In this document: positions 16,420 through 24,882 of the stretch, piece by piece
Layout of the letters: every line of letters begins with the position of its first letter
Numbering within the stretch: the first letter of the stretch is position 1
Source of the DNA: Mannheimia sp041807705
GTDB taxonomy: Bacteria; Pseudomonadota; Gammaproteobacteria; Enterobacterales; Pasteurellaceae
Direction: 5' to 3'
Length of the DNA stretch: 34,346 nt
Assembly (NCBI RefSeq): GCF_041807705.1
Contig: NZ_JBGTYY010000023.1
Location: 1 to 34,346, forward strand
Translations under genes and position numbers: made by a program
Notes under the pieces: generated by a model
What the model saw: the letters and a program-made list of their open reading frames with translations, nothing else
The model's database searches: none
Told to the model about the DNA's origin: nothing

Positions 16420-17109
16420 CTAAAAATAAGCCAACAAACTCAGCCCCAAAGTATCCGCAATACTGTGTGCCACCCAAAATGGAAATAGGTTTTTCTGCTT
16501 TGAGCGTGAGTAGAGCAAATAAATAATTAAACCAAGCCAAATTCCTAATCCTAACGCACTTTCCATTCCTTGATAGGTATGAAAACTCACCCGAATAATC
16601 AGTGAATAAATCACCGCCCATTTTAGATATTCAGGTTTAACCGCCAAGCAAATACCGAGGAAAAAGATTTCTTCATAAAAGCCGTTTAAAATCGCATACA
16701 GCACGGTAGAAAAATTCACTTCTTTTAAGACTGCTAAAAATGGCTCCGGATACACTAGGTTGTAAACACCATATAATGTTTCAAAATAGAGATCCATCGC
16801 TAACGAGAGCAAGATAAACAACCCGATACCGCTAAAAAAAGCCCGCCAAGATGGGCGAATCATCCAACGGCTGAAATCAAAATTCCGCCATTTTAGATAG
16901 CCCATTGCAACCAGCAACAATGCAAGTTGAGTCAGTAATGCCCAATAATTTTGTTCATTTGAAAAGGTTAAATTTTCTTCAAAATTACCTTGCATTTCGG
17001 TGGTGATGAAATATTGCTGAGTTGAGGTGTAAATTGCCTCGCCAAAAAAGATCAGGGTTAGCACGCATAAATCGTACCAATTTAGGTAGGTGGTTTTATT
17101 ATTTTGCAT
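16420..17109 (-). CDS. CPBP-family intramembrane protein, atypical active-site motif
   Basis: CPBP proteins are membrane-embedded metalloprotease relatives (CaaX protease and bacteriocin-processing family). The start at 17109 has AAAGGAGA before it and gives 229 residues; the open frame further upstream lacks support. Six or more hydrophobic segments are visible. The motifs are NGFYEEIFFLG (motif 1), FHTYQG (motif 2) and HSIAD (motif 3). The first normally reads E-E-x-x-x-R and here has leucine for the arginine, so protease activity is uncertain. It follows torD on the same strand but is separated from it by a clear terminator. Confidence 0.83.
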   Translation of the reverse strand: MQNNKTTYLNWYDLCVLTLIFFGEAIYTSTQQYFITTEMQGNFEENLTFSNEQNYWALLTQLALLLVAMGYLKWRNFDFSRWMIRPSWRAFFSGIGLFILLSLAMDLYFETLYGVYNLVYPEPFLAVLKEVNFSTVLYAILNGFYEEIFFLGICLAVKPEYLKWAVIYSLIIRVSFHTYQGMESALGLGIWLGLIIYLLYSRSKQKNLFPFWVAHSIADTLGLSLLAYF

Positions 17110-17182
17110 TAATGTCTCCTTTGTAAATTTTTTTATAAAAATAACCGCTTGTAATAAATAATGTGGATAAATCCGGCCAATA

Positions 17183-17214
17183 AAAAAGGAAGTTGAAATT
17201 TTAACTTCCTTTTT
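17183..17214. terminator. Terminator after torD
   Basis: AAAAAGGAAGTT and AACTTCCTTTTT form a perfect 12-bp stem; A and T runs at both ends allow it to work on either strand. It closes the torEYZD operon, 38 bp after the torD stop. Confidence 0.85.
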
Positions 17215-17252
17215 AAATTCACTCAATGCAAATCATTCTCAAATGAATAACT

Positions 17253-17843
17253 TTATCTTTGTTCCTTCAGCAATACCTCTTCAAACAACCTTAACAACGC
17301 CGGATAAACGCCGGTGTTGGTTTTGACGGTTTTGGCTTTGGCGAACCACGCTGGGAGCCAGCTCATCAGTTGGTTTTGCAGAAATTGCTGTTGTGTTTCC
17401 AACGGTTTTTCGGCAAGCAAGCGGTCGAAAAGAGCGAGATAAACGCAAAGATGATCGCTCGGCTCTTTGCTTTCCCGATTAACTTGTAGCCCAAATTCGC
17501 CCAGCAGTCTGTCCATTTCCGCCAAATTTTTCGCTAATGCCTCGCCTTCCAAATAGGCGGAGGCATAAGGGATTGCACTGAGATTGCCTTCCAATAAAAA
17601 CAGTTGGGCAAAGTCAGCCGCCAGTTCTAGACGAGGAAATTCCAGCTGCCTACAAGCGGTCACTTCTGCTTGAAATTTTGCAACCTGTTCGGCAAAACCC
17701 AATTCGCTGAGGTATGCAAAAAAATCGTCAAATTCGCCCGCTTGTAAGGCATTTAACTGCTCGTCCGAAAGTTCTCGGGCGAGCATTGCGTTAAACCAGC
17801 CATAGATAAATTGCCGTTCTTCACGACTGATTGCCAACGTCAT
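17253..17843 (-). CDS. torD: TorD-family molybdoenzyme chaperone
   Basis: TorD-type chaperones bind the apo reductase and its Tat signal and help insertion of the molybdenum cofactor before export. The 196 residues are nearly all helical. Family marks are ADFAQLFLL, PYASAYLEGE and EPSDHLCVYLAL. The ATG overlaps the torZ stop in TAATG, so its partner is surely TorZ. The enzyme family also includes DmsD; the gene context decides for TorD. It ends at a strong terminator. Confidence 0.93.
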   Translation of the reverse strand: MTLAISREERQFIYGWFNAMLARELSDEQLNALQAGEFDDFFAYLSELGFAEQVAKFQAEVTACRQLEFPRLELAADFAQLFLLEGNLSAIPYASAYLEGEALAKNLAEMDRLLGEFGLQVNRESKEPSDHLCVYLALFDRLLAEKPLETQQQFLQNQLMSWLPAWFAKAKTVKTNTGVYPALLRLFEEVLLKEQR

Positions 17844-20308
17844 TAAGCCGTTACCTCAATCGCACCGTTAAAGCCGTTCGGAGCCGGGGCATTGCCGATA
17901 AATTTCTCGATGTTCACCAAGCAAGTGTTGGCGGAAACCGCTTGTGCCAACTTGGACGTGCCGATGTCGAGGGTCATTGTGTTCGGGTCGCCATAGGTGT
18001 CAATCGCCCCCACACTTTCGTCAAGGGGTGAATACCAAGCCCCTTCTTGCAAACGCACCACGCCGCTTGGGAAGTTGTCGGAAAGCACCGCCCCGACAAT
18101 CGCTTGCCCACGGTCGTTAAACACTCGCACTAAATCTCCGTCTTGAATGCCGTGTCTGGCGGCATCTTGTGGGTTAATGTAAAGCGGTTCACGCCCTTGC
18201 ACGCTGTAAGTTTCACGCAGTTCTTTCGATTCACAAAGCTGGGAGTGCAGGCGTTTGTCAGGGTGAACCGATTGTAGCCAGAACGGGAATTTGTCGGAAT
18301 TTTTACCGCCGTGTGAACGTTCGGCTTTCTCAAACCACATTGGGTGACCTTTGCAATCGTCATAGCCGAAAGAGGCGATTTTGTTGCTGTAAATTTCGAT
18401 AAAACCAGACGGTGTGCCAAGTGCGTGCAATTCCGGATCTTCACGGAAATCGGCGTGGCGAACCCAAGGTTTGCCCTCTGGGAACAGCACATAGCCTTTT
18501 TGCCAAAATTCAGCAAACTCCGGCATTTCAAATTTACCTCTGTTTTCACGGCGGCAATCTTTGTAGAGTTTTTCTACCCACTGCATTTCGTCCATTCCAC
18601 GGCTGTACTCTTTCTCTTTACCGAAACGGCGGCAGAGATCTCGGAAAATCTCAAAGTCGGAGCGAGAGTCGTAGAGTGGATCAACCAGCTTGTGCATTGC
18701 AATCACGCCACGGTTGCTGTATGAGCCGTAGGCGTCAATATCGTTGCGTTCAAATGGGGTACAGGCCGGCAGCACGATGTCGGAGAAGCGGCAGGTTGCC
18801 GTCCAACTGTAGTTGATCGAAACAATGGTTTCCAGTTTTTGGAACGCCTGTTTCATTTTGTTCCGCTCGGAATGGCGGTGCCATTGGTTACAGCCGGTGA
18901 AAATCGCCATTTTTAACGGAGCGTAAGTCACTTTTTTGCCGTTGTAATCAATGGTTTCGCCGGCGTGGAGCAAGCTGTCGGTCATACGAGCCACCGGAAT
19001 GGTGTCGCTGTAGCCTTTGTAATCTTTGTTGTCGTATTTCGGGGTTTGCCCCTCATCAATATTGAGCGGGAACGCCCCCGGCATTGCCGCACCGGATTCA
19101 GGAATACCGATAGAGCTGTAATGGTGAGCATAGCTAATGCCGCCGCCTGCCAAGCCGATTTGCCCTAACATTGAGGCTAGCACCGCTCCCATCCAGTACG
19201 GTTGTTCGCCGTGTTGTTGGCGTTGAATTGCCCAGCCGAAAATAAATTGGGTGCGTTTGCCGGCAAGCATTCGGGCAAATTCACGGATTTTGTCGGCGGA
19301 AATACCACAAATTTCAGCCGCCCATTCCGGGGTTTTCGCCACTTTGTCTTCGGCCTCGCCCAACAGATACGGCAGGAATTTTTCAAAGCCGACTGTGTAC
19401 ATGTCCAAGAATTTTTTGTCGTACAGGTTCTCGGTGTAGAGCGTGTGGGCAAGTGCCAACATAAACGGCACATCAGTTTGTGGGTTGATGTACTGCTGTT
19501 CACAGCCTAAGAAATTTTGGGTTTTGCTTTTTACCGGATCGACACAAATCACATTCACGCCTTTCGCTGCCACTTTCTCTTTCAGTTTTTCCAAGTAAGC
19601 ATAGGCTTCGTGGGTTTCGCAGTTCCAGCCGACTTGCAGGTTTTTCACCGGATCGCTTGCCCAGAAAATGATATTTTCACTCTCTTTTAAGATGATTTCC
19701 CAAGACGTGCCTTGTGAATAAACTTCAGTCGAACCAAGTACATACGGCAGAATAGTCTGCCCTGCACCAGTGGAGTAGTCGCCTGCGGTGCCGACACTGT
19801 TGCCGTGCATTGCAATCGCTCGGATCATATGGTTACCGCAACTGTGGAATTGACCGGTTGAACGCCAGCCTACGTTAGCGGTGTGTAATGCCCACGGCCC
19901 GTACTCTTTTTGCACTCGTTCTAACTCTTGGTAGAACAGATCAAGGGCTTCGTCCCACGTTATCCGCACAAAGCGGTTATCGCCACGCTGTGCGGTGTTG
20001 CTGTTGTGTCGGTTTTTAAGCCAATCCAAACGCACCATCGGGTAGCGGATACGGGAATCGCTGTAAATTAAGCCTTTGATGCCATTGAGCATTTCGGTTG
20101 GGTGTTTATCAAACTCGAACGGCTTGATCTCCGCCACTCGTCCGTTCTCAATTTTGGCACGCATTGCCCCCCAGTGAGATCCGGAAATTTTCCACTGGCT
20201 GAGGTCTTCACTCGCAAACACATTGCGAGGCACGAGGAAATTCGGCATTGTAACGGCGGCAGCCATCACAGACATATTTTTTAAAAATTGACGGCGAGAT
20301 TGTTGCAT
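17843..20308 (-). CDS. torZ: Molybdopterin N-/S-oxide reductase, TorZ/BisC type
   Basis: This periplasmic bis-MGD reductase accepts electrons from TorY. The start at 20308 has AAGGA before it and opens with SRRQFLK, a Tat signal, followed by a hydrophobic stretch to VFASE. No N-terminal Fe-S cysteines are present, as expected for the DMSO-reductase type, and GDYSTGAGQTI carries the serine that ligates molybdenum. Length is 821. The family reduces trimethylamine N-oxide and S-oxides; the H. influenzae homologue (MtsZ) has been reported to act on methionine sulfoxide, so substrate repair is a fair inference. Its G+C content is visibly higher than that of napA (30 of 60 bases at 18601-18660). 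A 128-bp gap with a hairpin separates it from torY. Confidence 0.95.
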   Translation of the reverse strand: MQQSRRQFLKNMSVMAAAVTMPNFLVPRNVFASEDLSQWKISGSHWGAMRAKIENGRVAEIKPFEFDKHPTEMLNGIKGLIYSDSRIRYPMVRLDWLKNRHNSNTAQRGDNRFVRITWDEALDLFYQELERVQKEYGPWALHTANVGWRSTGQFHSCGNHMIRAIAMHGNSVGTAGDYSTGAGQTILPYVLGSTEVYSQGTSWEIILKESENIIFWASDPVKNLQVGWNCETHEAYAYLEKLKEKVAAKGVNVICVDPVKSKTQNFLGCEQQYINPQTDVPFMLALAHTLYTENLYDKKFLDMYTVGFEKFLPYLLGEAEDKVAKTPEWAAEICGISADKIREFARMLAGKRTQFIFGWAIQRQQHGEQPYWMGAVLASMLGQIGLAGGGISYAHHYSSIGIPESGAAMPGAFPLNIDEGQTPKYDNKDYKGYSDTIPVARMTDSLLHAGETIDYNGKKVTYAPLKMAIFTGCNQWHRHSERNKMKQAFQKLETIVSINYSWTATCRFSDIVLPACTPFERNDIDAYGSYSNRGVIAMHKLVDPLYDSRSDFEIFRDLCRRFGKEKEYSRGMDEMQWVEKLYKDCRRENRGKFEMPEFAEFWQKGYVLFPEGKPWVRHADFREDPELHALGTPSGFIEIYSNKIASFGYDDCKGHPMWFEKAERSHGGKNSDKFPFWLQSVHPDKRLHSQLCESKELRETYSVQGREPLYINPQDAARHGIQDGDLVRVFNDRGQAIVGAVLSDNFPSGVVRLQEGAWYSPLDESVGAIDTYGDPNTMTLDIGTSKLAQAVSANTCLVNIEKFIGNAPAPNGFNGAIEVTA

Positions 20309-20335
20309 ATCTTGTCCTTCTTTATTTGTAAAATT

Positions 20336-20401
20336 GTAGGGAAATTTAACCGCTTGTATTCCCTTGAACTCTCGGTGCGGTCGCCAGCGTGGCGACCCTA
20401 C
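20336..20401. repeat. Hairpin and uptake-signal island between torY and torZ
   Basis: Inside the operon lies an uptake signal (AACCGCTTGT, about 20348-20357) and a perfect hairpin GGTCGCCA-GCG-TGGCGACC (20379-20397). Flanking GTAGGG (20336-20341) and CCCTAC (20396-20401) are also inverted. There is no U tract, so it would fold in the mRNA without ending it. Confidence 0.7.
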
Positions 20402-20436
20402 ATTTATTATCAAATCACTCTCTGGTGAGGGTAATC

Positions 20437-21600
20437 TTAATGCTTCGCCCCTTCGCTGTCGGAGGCGTGCATTTGTAAATAACGTAGCACCTCTTTGCCG
20501 GTCTGTTTATCCATATTGGTAAAGCCGACCATTCCGTTGAATAAGCCGATCCAGCTATTGGAATCGAAGTGGGCGACATCAGGCTGTCTGTGGCAAGTGC
20601 TACATTGGGTTTTGTATTGGCTTTCTGCATTTGCCCAAATTGGCGTTACATCGTCTAATAATTGAGCTTTGCCAATCCACGCTTGCAGTTTCACTTTTTG
20701 CCAATTCAAGCCGGTAATCGGATCTTCTTTGGTTTCTAATACCTCAAATTTCGGCTGATTTGCCATAAATTCTTTGGTGAGTACCGCATCGGTAATGTTT
20801 TTGCCGAAATCGTGATACCAAATGCGGCCGAAACCTTTCTCTTTACGCCACATTGTCAGCTCAACCAAATCCGCATTTTTACCCGCTTGCACAAATGCCA
20901 CCGGCACGGCGGTTTCTAATTGCCCGATAGCTTGGCTTAAACCTTCATCTAGGAATAATTCGGCATTCCCTTTGGTATAGTAAGATTTGCCTTGGCTTGG
21001 GGATTTATTCACAAACTGATCAAACTTCGATTTTACCGCATTTTCATCGGCTTTCGGCAAGTGGTGAGCAATGCCTTTGTGGCAGTCCATACAGCTTTGA
21101 TCTTTCTCCGCTGCCGGTTTCATTGCCTTGCGAGCCGCTTCCGACATCTTATCAAAATTCATTCGCTCATAGCTATGGCAAGCCTTACACTCTTTTGAAC
21201 CGTTGGCGGCAAATCTTGCCCATTCACGTTCTGCCATCTCTAGGCGGTGTTTTTCAAACGAACCTTCTTCTTTATATTTGCCGGTTAATTCAGCCCACAC
21301 CTCACGGCTTGCCTGCACTTTGCGGGCATATTTTTCGGTGTAATCGTGCGGTAAATGGCAGCTTGAACAAGTTGCCGTTACCCCGCTTTTATTCGACCAG
21401 TGGGCAGTTTTTTTAAGCTCCTCCAACGGCTGCTGCATTGAGTGGCAGCTCACACAAAACTCTTCACTGCTGGTGTGATCCATCGCTTTATTAAATTGAT
21501 GCCAGCTAATTGCCCCTGCAATAAAGCCGATGCTGACTAACACACCTAACCCGATTTTGGTTGCCGGCTTAGTAAATAATGCTTTGATTGAACCTAACAT
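20437..21600 (-). CDS. torY: Pentaheme c-type cytochrome TorY
   Basis: TorY oxidises menaquinol in the inner membrane and passes electrons to TorZ. The 387 residues begin with one membrane anchor (TKIGLGVLVSIGFIAGAISW) and an NapC/NirT-type tetraheme domain with CVSCH, CSSCH, CKACH and CMDCH. The C-terminal extension has a fifth site, CSTCH, the mark of the TorC/TorY class against plain NapC. Its ATG comes 3 bases after the torE stop. Heme loading needs the cytochrome c maturation system, not in the window. Confidence 0.95.
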   Translation of the reverse strand: MLGSIKALFTKPATKIGLGVLVSIGFIAGAISWHQFNKAMDHTSSEEFCVSCHSMQQPLEELKKTAHWSNKSGVTATCSSCHLPHDYTEKYARKVQASREVWAELTGKYKEEGSFEKHRLEMAEREWARFAANGSKECKACHSYERMNFDKMSEAARKAMKPAAEKDQSCMDCHKGIAHHLPKADENAVKSKFDQFVNKSPSQGKSYYTKGNAELFLDEGLSQAIGQLETAVPVAFVQAGKNADLVELTMWRKEKGFGRIWYHDFGKNITDAVLTKEFMANQPKFEVLETKEDPITGLNWQKVKLQAWIGKAQLLDDVTPIWANAESQYKTQCSTCHRQPDVAHFDSNSWIGLFNGMVGFTNMDKQTGKEVLRYLQMHASDSEGAKH

Positions 21601-21603
21601 TTT

Positions 21604-21738
21604 CTATGCCCCCGGTAAACCAATAACAAACATTTGTAATAGCCACACAATCAAGCCGTAAGCCCCTACGGCAAACGCCATCAATAACGGCAAAATCAGC
21701 CCTGATAGCAAAAGCGTTTTTAAAAGTTCTGAACGCAT
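21604..21738 (-). CDS. torE: TorE/NapE-like small membrane peptide
   Basis: A 44-residue protein, MRSELLKTLLLSGLILPLLM followed by AFAVGAYGLIVWLLQ and a short tail ending in GLPGA. It is one long hydrophobic segment with a basic N-terminus, the TorE/NapE pattern found at the head of tor and nap operons. AAGGAG precedes the ATG, and torY begins 3 bp after its stop. Its function is unknown; a role in assembly or stability of the membrane cytochrome is often assumed. The coding sequence is shorter than the usual ORF cut-off and easily missed. Confidence 0.88.
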   Translation of the reverse strand: MRSELLKTLLLSGLILPLLMAFAVGAYGLIVWLLQMFVIGLPGA

Positions 21739-21762
21739 ATTAATTTACTCCTTTATCTAATA

Positions 21763-21811
21763 AGGTGTGATTATTTTCGTTTTGGAAAAAAATGTCATTG
21801 ATATTAATCAA
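21763..21811 (-). promoter_or_regulatory. FNR-activated promoter of torE-torY-torZ-torD
   Basis: TTGAT-ATTA-ATCAA (21798-21811) is a perfect FNR box. AATAAT (21770-21775, minus strand) is a good -10. A start near 21763 puts the box centre 41.5 bases upstream, the exact class II position. The leader before torE is then about 25 bases. Confidence 0.8.
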
Positions 21812-22014
21812 ATAATTATTCTATTCTGTTATAAAAAACTCGTAATAAAATTCCACTTTTTTCTAATTGAAGCTGATAGAACGTTAGCTGCATAGATTTT
21901 TATCAAAAAGAGAAACTTTTTTTCAAAAATGCGGCATAGAACACATTTTTCATTTTCGCTTACTGATAAAATCTAACCAGTTAAATTTTATGAAATTTTG
22001 AATGGAAACACACA

Positions 22015-22848
22015 ATGAGTGAACCCTTTAAACTGCAAAAAAACGGTACGGTTAGGTTATTGCAAATAACCGATCCGCATTTGTTTTCCCACACGGAGGA
22101 GACACTGCTCAATGTCAAAACAGTAAAGAGCTTCTCAGCAGTCATTGAGCAGATACAAAAACAAATTGAGACCACACAAGCCTTTGATTTAGTGCTTGCC
22201 ACCGGCGATTTAATTCAAGATCACAATATCGCCGGTTATCATTATTTTGCACAAATTACCGAACCACTAAAAACGCCGATTGTATGGTTGGAGGGAAATC
22301 ACGATGTTCAGCCGAATATGGGAGAAATTTTAGGGCAGTATTCACATATTTTACCGCATAAGCAGATCTTAATCGGCGATAAATGGCAGCTGCTTTTATT
22401 GAATAGCCAAGTAGTTGGTATGCCTTATGGCGAACTCTCCTACTTACAGCTGAAGTGGTTGGAAGAAAAATTGGCACAATATCCGCAACGTTTTAGCTTG
22501 ATTGCTCTGCACCACAACATTTTACCGACAAATTCTGCGTGGCTCGATCAGCATAGTTTAAAAAACAGTAACGAATTAGCCGAAATTTTAACAAAATTTG
22601 CGAATGTTAAAGGAATTGTGCACGGACATATTCATCAGCAGGTCGATGATGTGTGGCAAGGTATTCCGATTTATGCCACTCCATCTACTTGTATTCAATT
22701 TAAGCCGAATTGCGATCAGTTTACTTTAGATTTATTGCCTCAAGGCTGGCGGGAAATTGTACTTCACGAAGATGGTATGCAGGAAACAGCCGTCAAGCGG
22801 TTAAATTCCAATGATTTTTTACCAAATCTAAATGCAGTCGGTTACTAA
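22015..22848 (+). CDS. cpdA: 3',5'-cyclic AMP phosphodiesterase CpdA
   Basis: CpdA hydrolyses cAMP to AMP and so tunes CRP activity, which in Pasteurellaceae also controls competence. The 277 residues show the metallophosphoesterase motifs in order: ITDPHLFSH, ATGDLIQDHN, EGNHDVQPN, ALHHN and HGHIHQQVD, all with metal-binding residues kept. The C-terminal part YATPSTCIQFKP is the CpdA signature. GGAAA lies before the ATG. It lies between two respiratory operons on the opposite strand, with no operon partner. Confidence 0.94.
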   Translation: MSEPFKLQKNGTVRLLQITDPHLFSHTEETLLNVKTVKSFSAVIEQIQKQIETTQAFDLVLATGDLIQDHNIAGYHYFAQITEPLKTPIVWLEGNHDVQPNMGEILGQYSHILPHKQILIGDKWQLLLLNSQVVGMPYGELSYLQLKWLEEKLAQYPQRFSLIALHHNILPTNSAWLDQHSLKNSNELAEILTKFANVKGIVHGHIHQQVDDVWQGIPIYATPSTCIQFKPNCDQFTLDLLPQGWREIVLHEDGMQETAVKRLNSNDFLPNLNAVGY

Positions 22849-22863
22849 CTTGGCTACGAAAAA

Positions 22864-22893
22864 AGAAACCCTCAATCGAAATTGAGGGTTTCT
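22864..22893. terminator. Bidirectional terminator of cpdA and napC
   Basis: AGAAACCCTCAAT-CGAA-ATTGAGGGTTTCT is a perfect 13-bp stem between convergent genes. A-rich sequence on the left gives a U tract for the nap side; the cpdA side ends in TTTCTGTT. Confidence 0.88.
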
Positions 22894-22909
22894 GTTGAAC
22901 AACTTTAGG

Positions 22910-23518
22910 CTATTTCTTCTCTTCTGCTTTTTTCAGCAAATCATCAGGAATGAAGTTTTTCTGAATCGCTTCCATATGTGGAAGATTGTGAGCAATCCCT
23001 TTATGGCAATCGATACAGGTTTTATTTTGTTCTTGTGCCAATGCGTGCATTTGCTGTGCCACCGTTTTTTGTTGGGTGAAATCCATATCTTCAAAGTTAT
23101 GGCAGTTACGGCACTCTTGTGAATCGTTCGCTTTTAAACGCTCCCATTCACGCATCGCCATTTCGCCACGATGTGCTTCAAATTTCTCTTTAGTATCTAC
23201 TTTACCCGTATAGTGAGCATATACTTCTTTAGCTGCAATAATTTTACGCTTCCATTTTGGGAAAAATTCGTGTGGAACGTGGCAGTCTGAACAAATCGCT
23301 TTCACACCACTGCGATTTGAGTAGTGAGCAGAAGCACGGTATTCAGGTACAACATCGTTCATATGACAGCTTGAACAAAACTCTTCGGTATTGGTGTAAG
23401 CAAGCCCCGCATTAAAACCACTCCACGCAAAAATACCCCCTAATGCAGAAAGTAGAATTACCAAACCAATTGCCATTCTACTTGGGCGACGTAACCAGTT
23501 AAAAAATCTTCTTATCAT
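22910..23518 (-). CDS. napC: Tetraheme cytochrome NapC
   Basis: NapC is a membrane-anchored quinol dehydrogenase that feeds NapB and NapA. The 202 residues start with a basic stretch and one membrane helix (AIGLVILLSALGGIFAW), followed by four heme sites CSSCH, CSDCH, CRNCH and CIDCH. A fifth site is absent, which separates it from TorY. AAGGAGTAAGTA precedes the ATG. It is the last gene of the nap operon, 10 bp after napB. Confidence 0.96.
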   Translation of the reverse strand: MIRRFFNWLRRPSRMAIGLVILLSALGGIFAWSGFNAGLAYTNTEEFCSSCHMNDVVPEYRASAHYSNRSGVKAICSDCHVPHEFFPKWKRKIIAAKEVYAHYTGKVDTKEKFEAHRGEMAMREWERLKANDSQECRNCHNFEDMDFTQQKTVAQQMHALAQEQNKTCIDCHKGIAHNLPHMEAIQKNFIPDDLLKKAEEKK

Positions 23519-23528
23519 TACTTACTCC

Positions 23529-23957
23529 TTATTTACCTTGCGTTTGTCGTACAGATTCAAATTTATTTTGAACAATTGGGTTTACACTTGTTTGTTGAAC
23601 GTGGCATTGTAAACAGAAGTAACGACGTGGCGATTCATTTTCATAAACTTTGCCATCACGATCCATAAAATGACTTGGCGGTAAACGAGTTGCACCGGTG
23701 GTTTTAGAAGGTTCAATCGCGTGGCAACCTAAGCAATGGTTTACATTTTTGCTCACTTGTAAGCCACGAATACTGTGTGGAACAAGTGGTGGTTGGAATG
23801 GGAAAGTTGTTGGGATATTCCCTACATCTTTTTGCGGATTATGAAATCCCGGTGCAACACTTTCGGCTGTATCATCAATAGAACCGGATAATTTCGGGCC
23901 TTCTGCCATTGCCAAGCCTGTCATTGCGGATAAAATTAGGGCAAGATATTTTCTCAT
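23529..23957 (-). CDS. napB: Di-heme cytochrome NapB
   Basis: NapB is the small periplasmic subunit that hands electrons to NapA. The 142 residues have a Sec signal (YLALILSAMTGLAMAE) and two heme sites, CLGCH and CLQCH. HSIRGLQVSKNVNHCLGCHA and PPSHFMDRDGK are family segments, including the distal histidine. GGAG precedes the ATG. It lies between napH and napC, as in H. influenzae. Confidence 0.96.
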   Translation of the reverse strand: MRKYLALILSAMTGLAMAEGPKLSGSIDDTAESVAPGFHNPQKDVGNIPTTFPFQPPLVPHSIRGLQVSKNVNHCLGCHAIEPSKTTGATRLPPSHFMDRDGKVYENESPRRYFCLQCHVQQTSVNPIVQNKFESVRQTQGK

Positions 23958-24003
23958 TTGAGGTTCACTCCATTAAAATGCTTGTTTTTAAACAAAGCTA
24001 AAT

Positions 24004-24882
24004 TTAAATATTCTTTACATCAATACTGCCTTGAAAACGTGTTCCAAAGGCAAAAACTTTTTCAGCACAAACGTCAATACAACGTCCGCAGGTAATACAA
24101 TCTTTTGATAAGATAACAGTGCTATCTTCAGGCTTACCATGTAATGGTACTCGAAGCACTTGTGGCTCAGGGCAAACGTTGTAACAATCCATACAATTAT
24201 CGCAACGGTTACGATCCACCACTTTAACTTTAATCAGGCTTTTCGCCCCAATTAAGGCATAAGTTGCCCCTATCGGGCAAAGGTGTCCGCACCAACCGTG
24301 TTCTGCTACCAATAAGTCAAACAAGAACACCACTAAAACCAACCAAAGCGTTGCTCCTAAACCGAATACAAACACCCGACCGAGTGCCGCAACCGGGTTT
24401 ATCCACTCCCACAATAGCGTGCCAGAAATTGCACTACCGACTAAAATGACTGCCAAAATCACATAGCGCAAATTGCGTGGAATTTTAGCACTTTGGCGGA
24501 TACCGAGTTTGCGTCTTAGCCAAGCGGCGGTGTCGGTTACCATATTCATCGGGCAAATCCAACTGCAAAATAGCTTGCTGCCGACAATCGCATAAAATGC
24601 AACAATAATTAATGCCCCGATTAGCACTGTCCATTCAGGTTGATAGCCTGTCGCTAAGACTTGGGCTGTCATTAACGGATCTGTCATTGGCACGGTATCC
24701 AGCAATAAGCTGCCGCTATAATTGCCTTTTAAAATCCAGACATTCCAAAGTGGTCCGCTTAAAAACATCAAAATAATGCTAAGCTGGGTTAAGCGTCTTA
24801 AAATCAAAAAGCGGTAAGCGTGCCACCAACCTAGTTTCTGACGAGCCTCTAAGCCCGCATTTTTTGGAGAATTGGCTGCCAT
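24004..24882 (-). CDS. napH: Membrane ferredoxin-type protein NapH
   Basis: NapH, with NapG, forms a second route for electrons from quinol, chiefly ubiquinol in E. coli, to the Nap reductase. The 292 residues have about four membrane helices, two C-x3-C-P motifs (CSWICPMN and CGHLCPIG) and two C-terminal 4Fe-4S sites (CDNCMDCYNVCPEP and CITCGRCIDVCAEK). The ATG overlaps the napG stop in TAATG, so the two are translationally coupled. Confidence 0.95.
   Translation of the reverse strand: MAANSPKNAGLEARQKLGWWHAYRFLILRRLTQLSIILMFLSGPLWNVWILKGNYSGSLLLDTVPMTDPLMTAQVLATGYQPEWTVLIGALIIVAFYAIVGSKLFCSWICPMNMVTDTAAWLRRKLGIRQSAKIPRNLRYVILAVILVGSAISGTLLWEWINPVAALGRVFVFGLGATLWLVLVVFLFDLLVAEHGWCGHLCPIGATYALIGAKSLIKVKVVDRNRCDNCMDCYNVCPEPQVLRVPLHGKPEDSTVILSKDCITCGRCIDVCAEKVFAFGTRFQGSIDVKNI

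Noticed and set aside
17831..21416. Several long plus-strand frames opposite torZ and torY
   Set aside because: They mirror G+C-rich coding sequence, have no ribosome sites or family motifs, and overlap well-supported genes.
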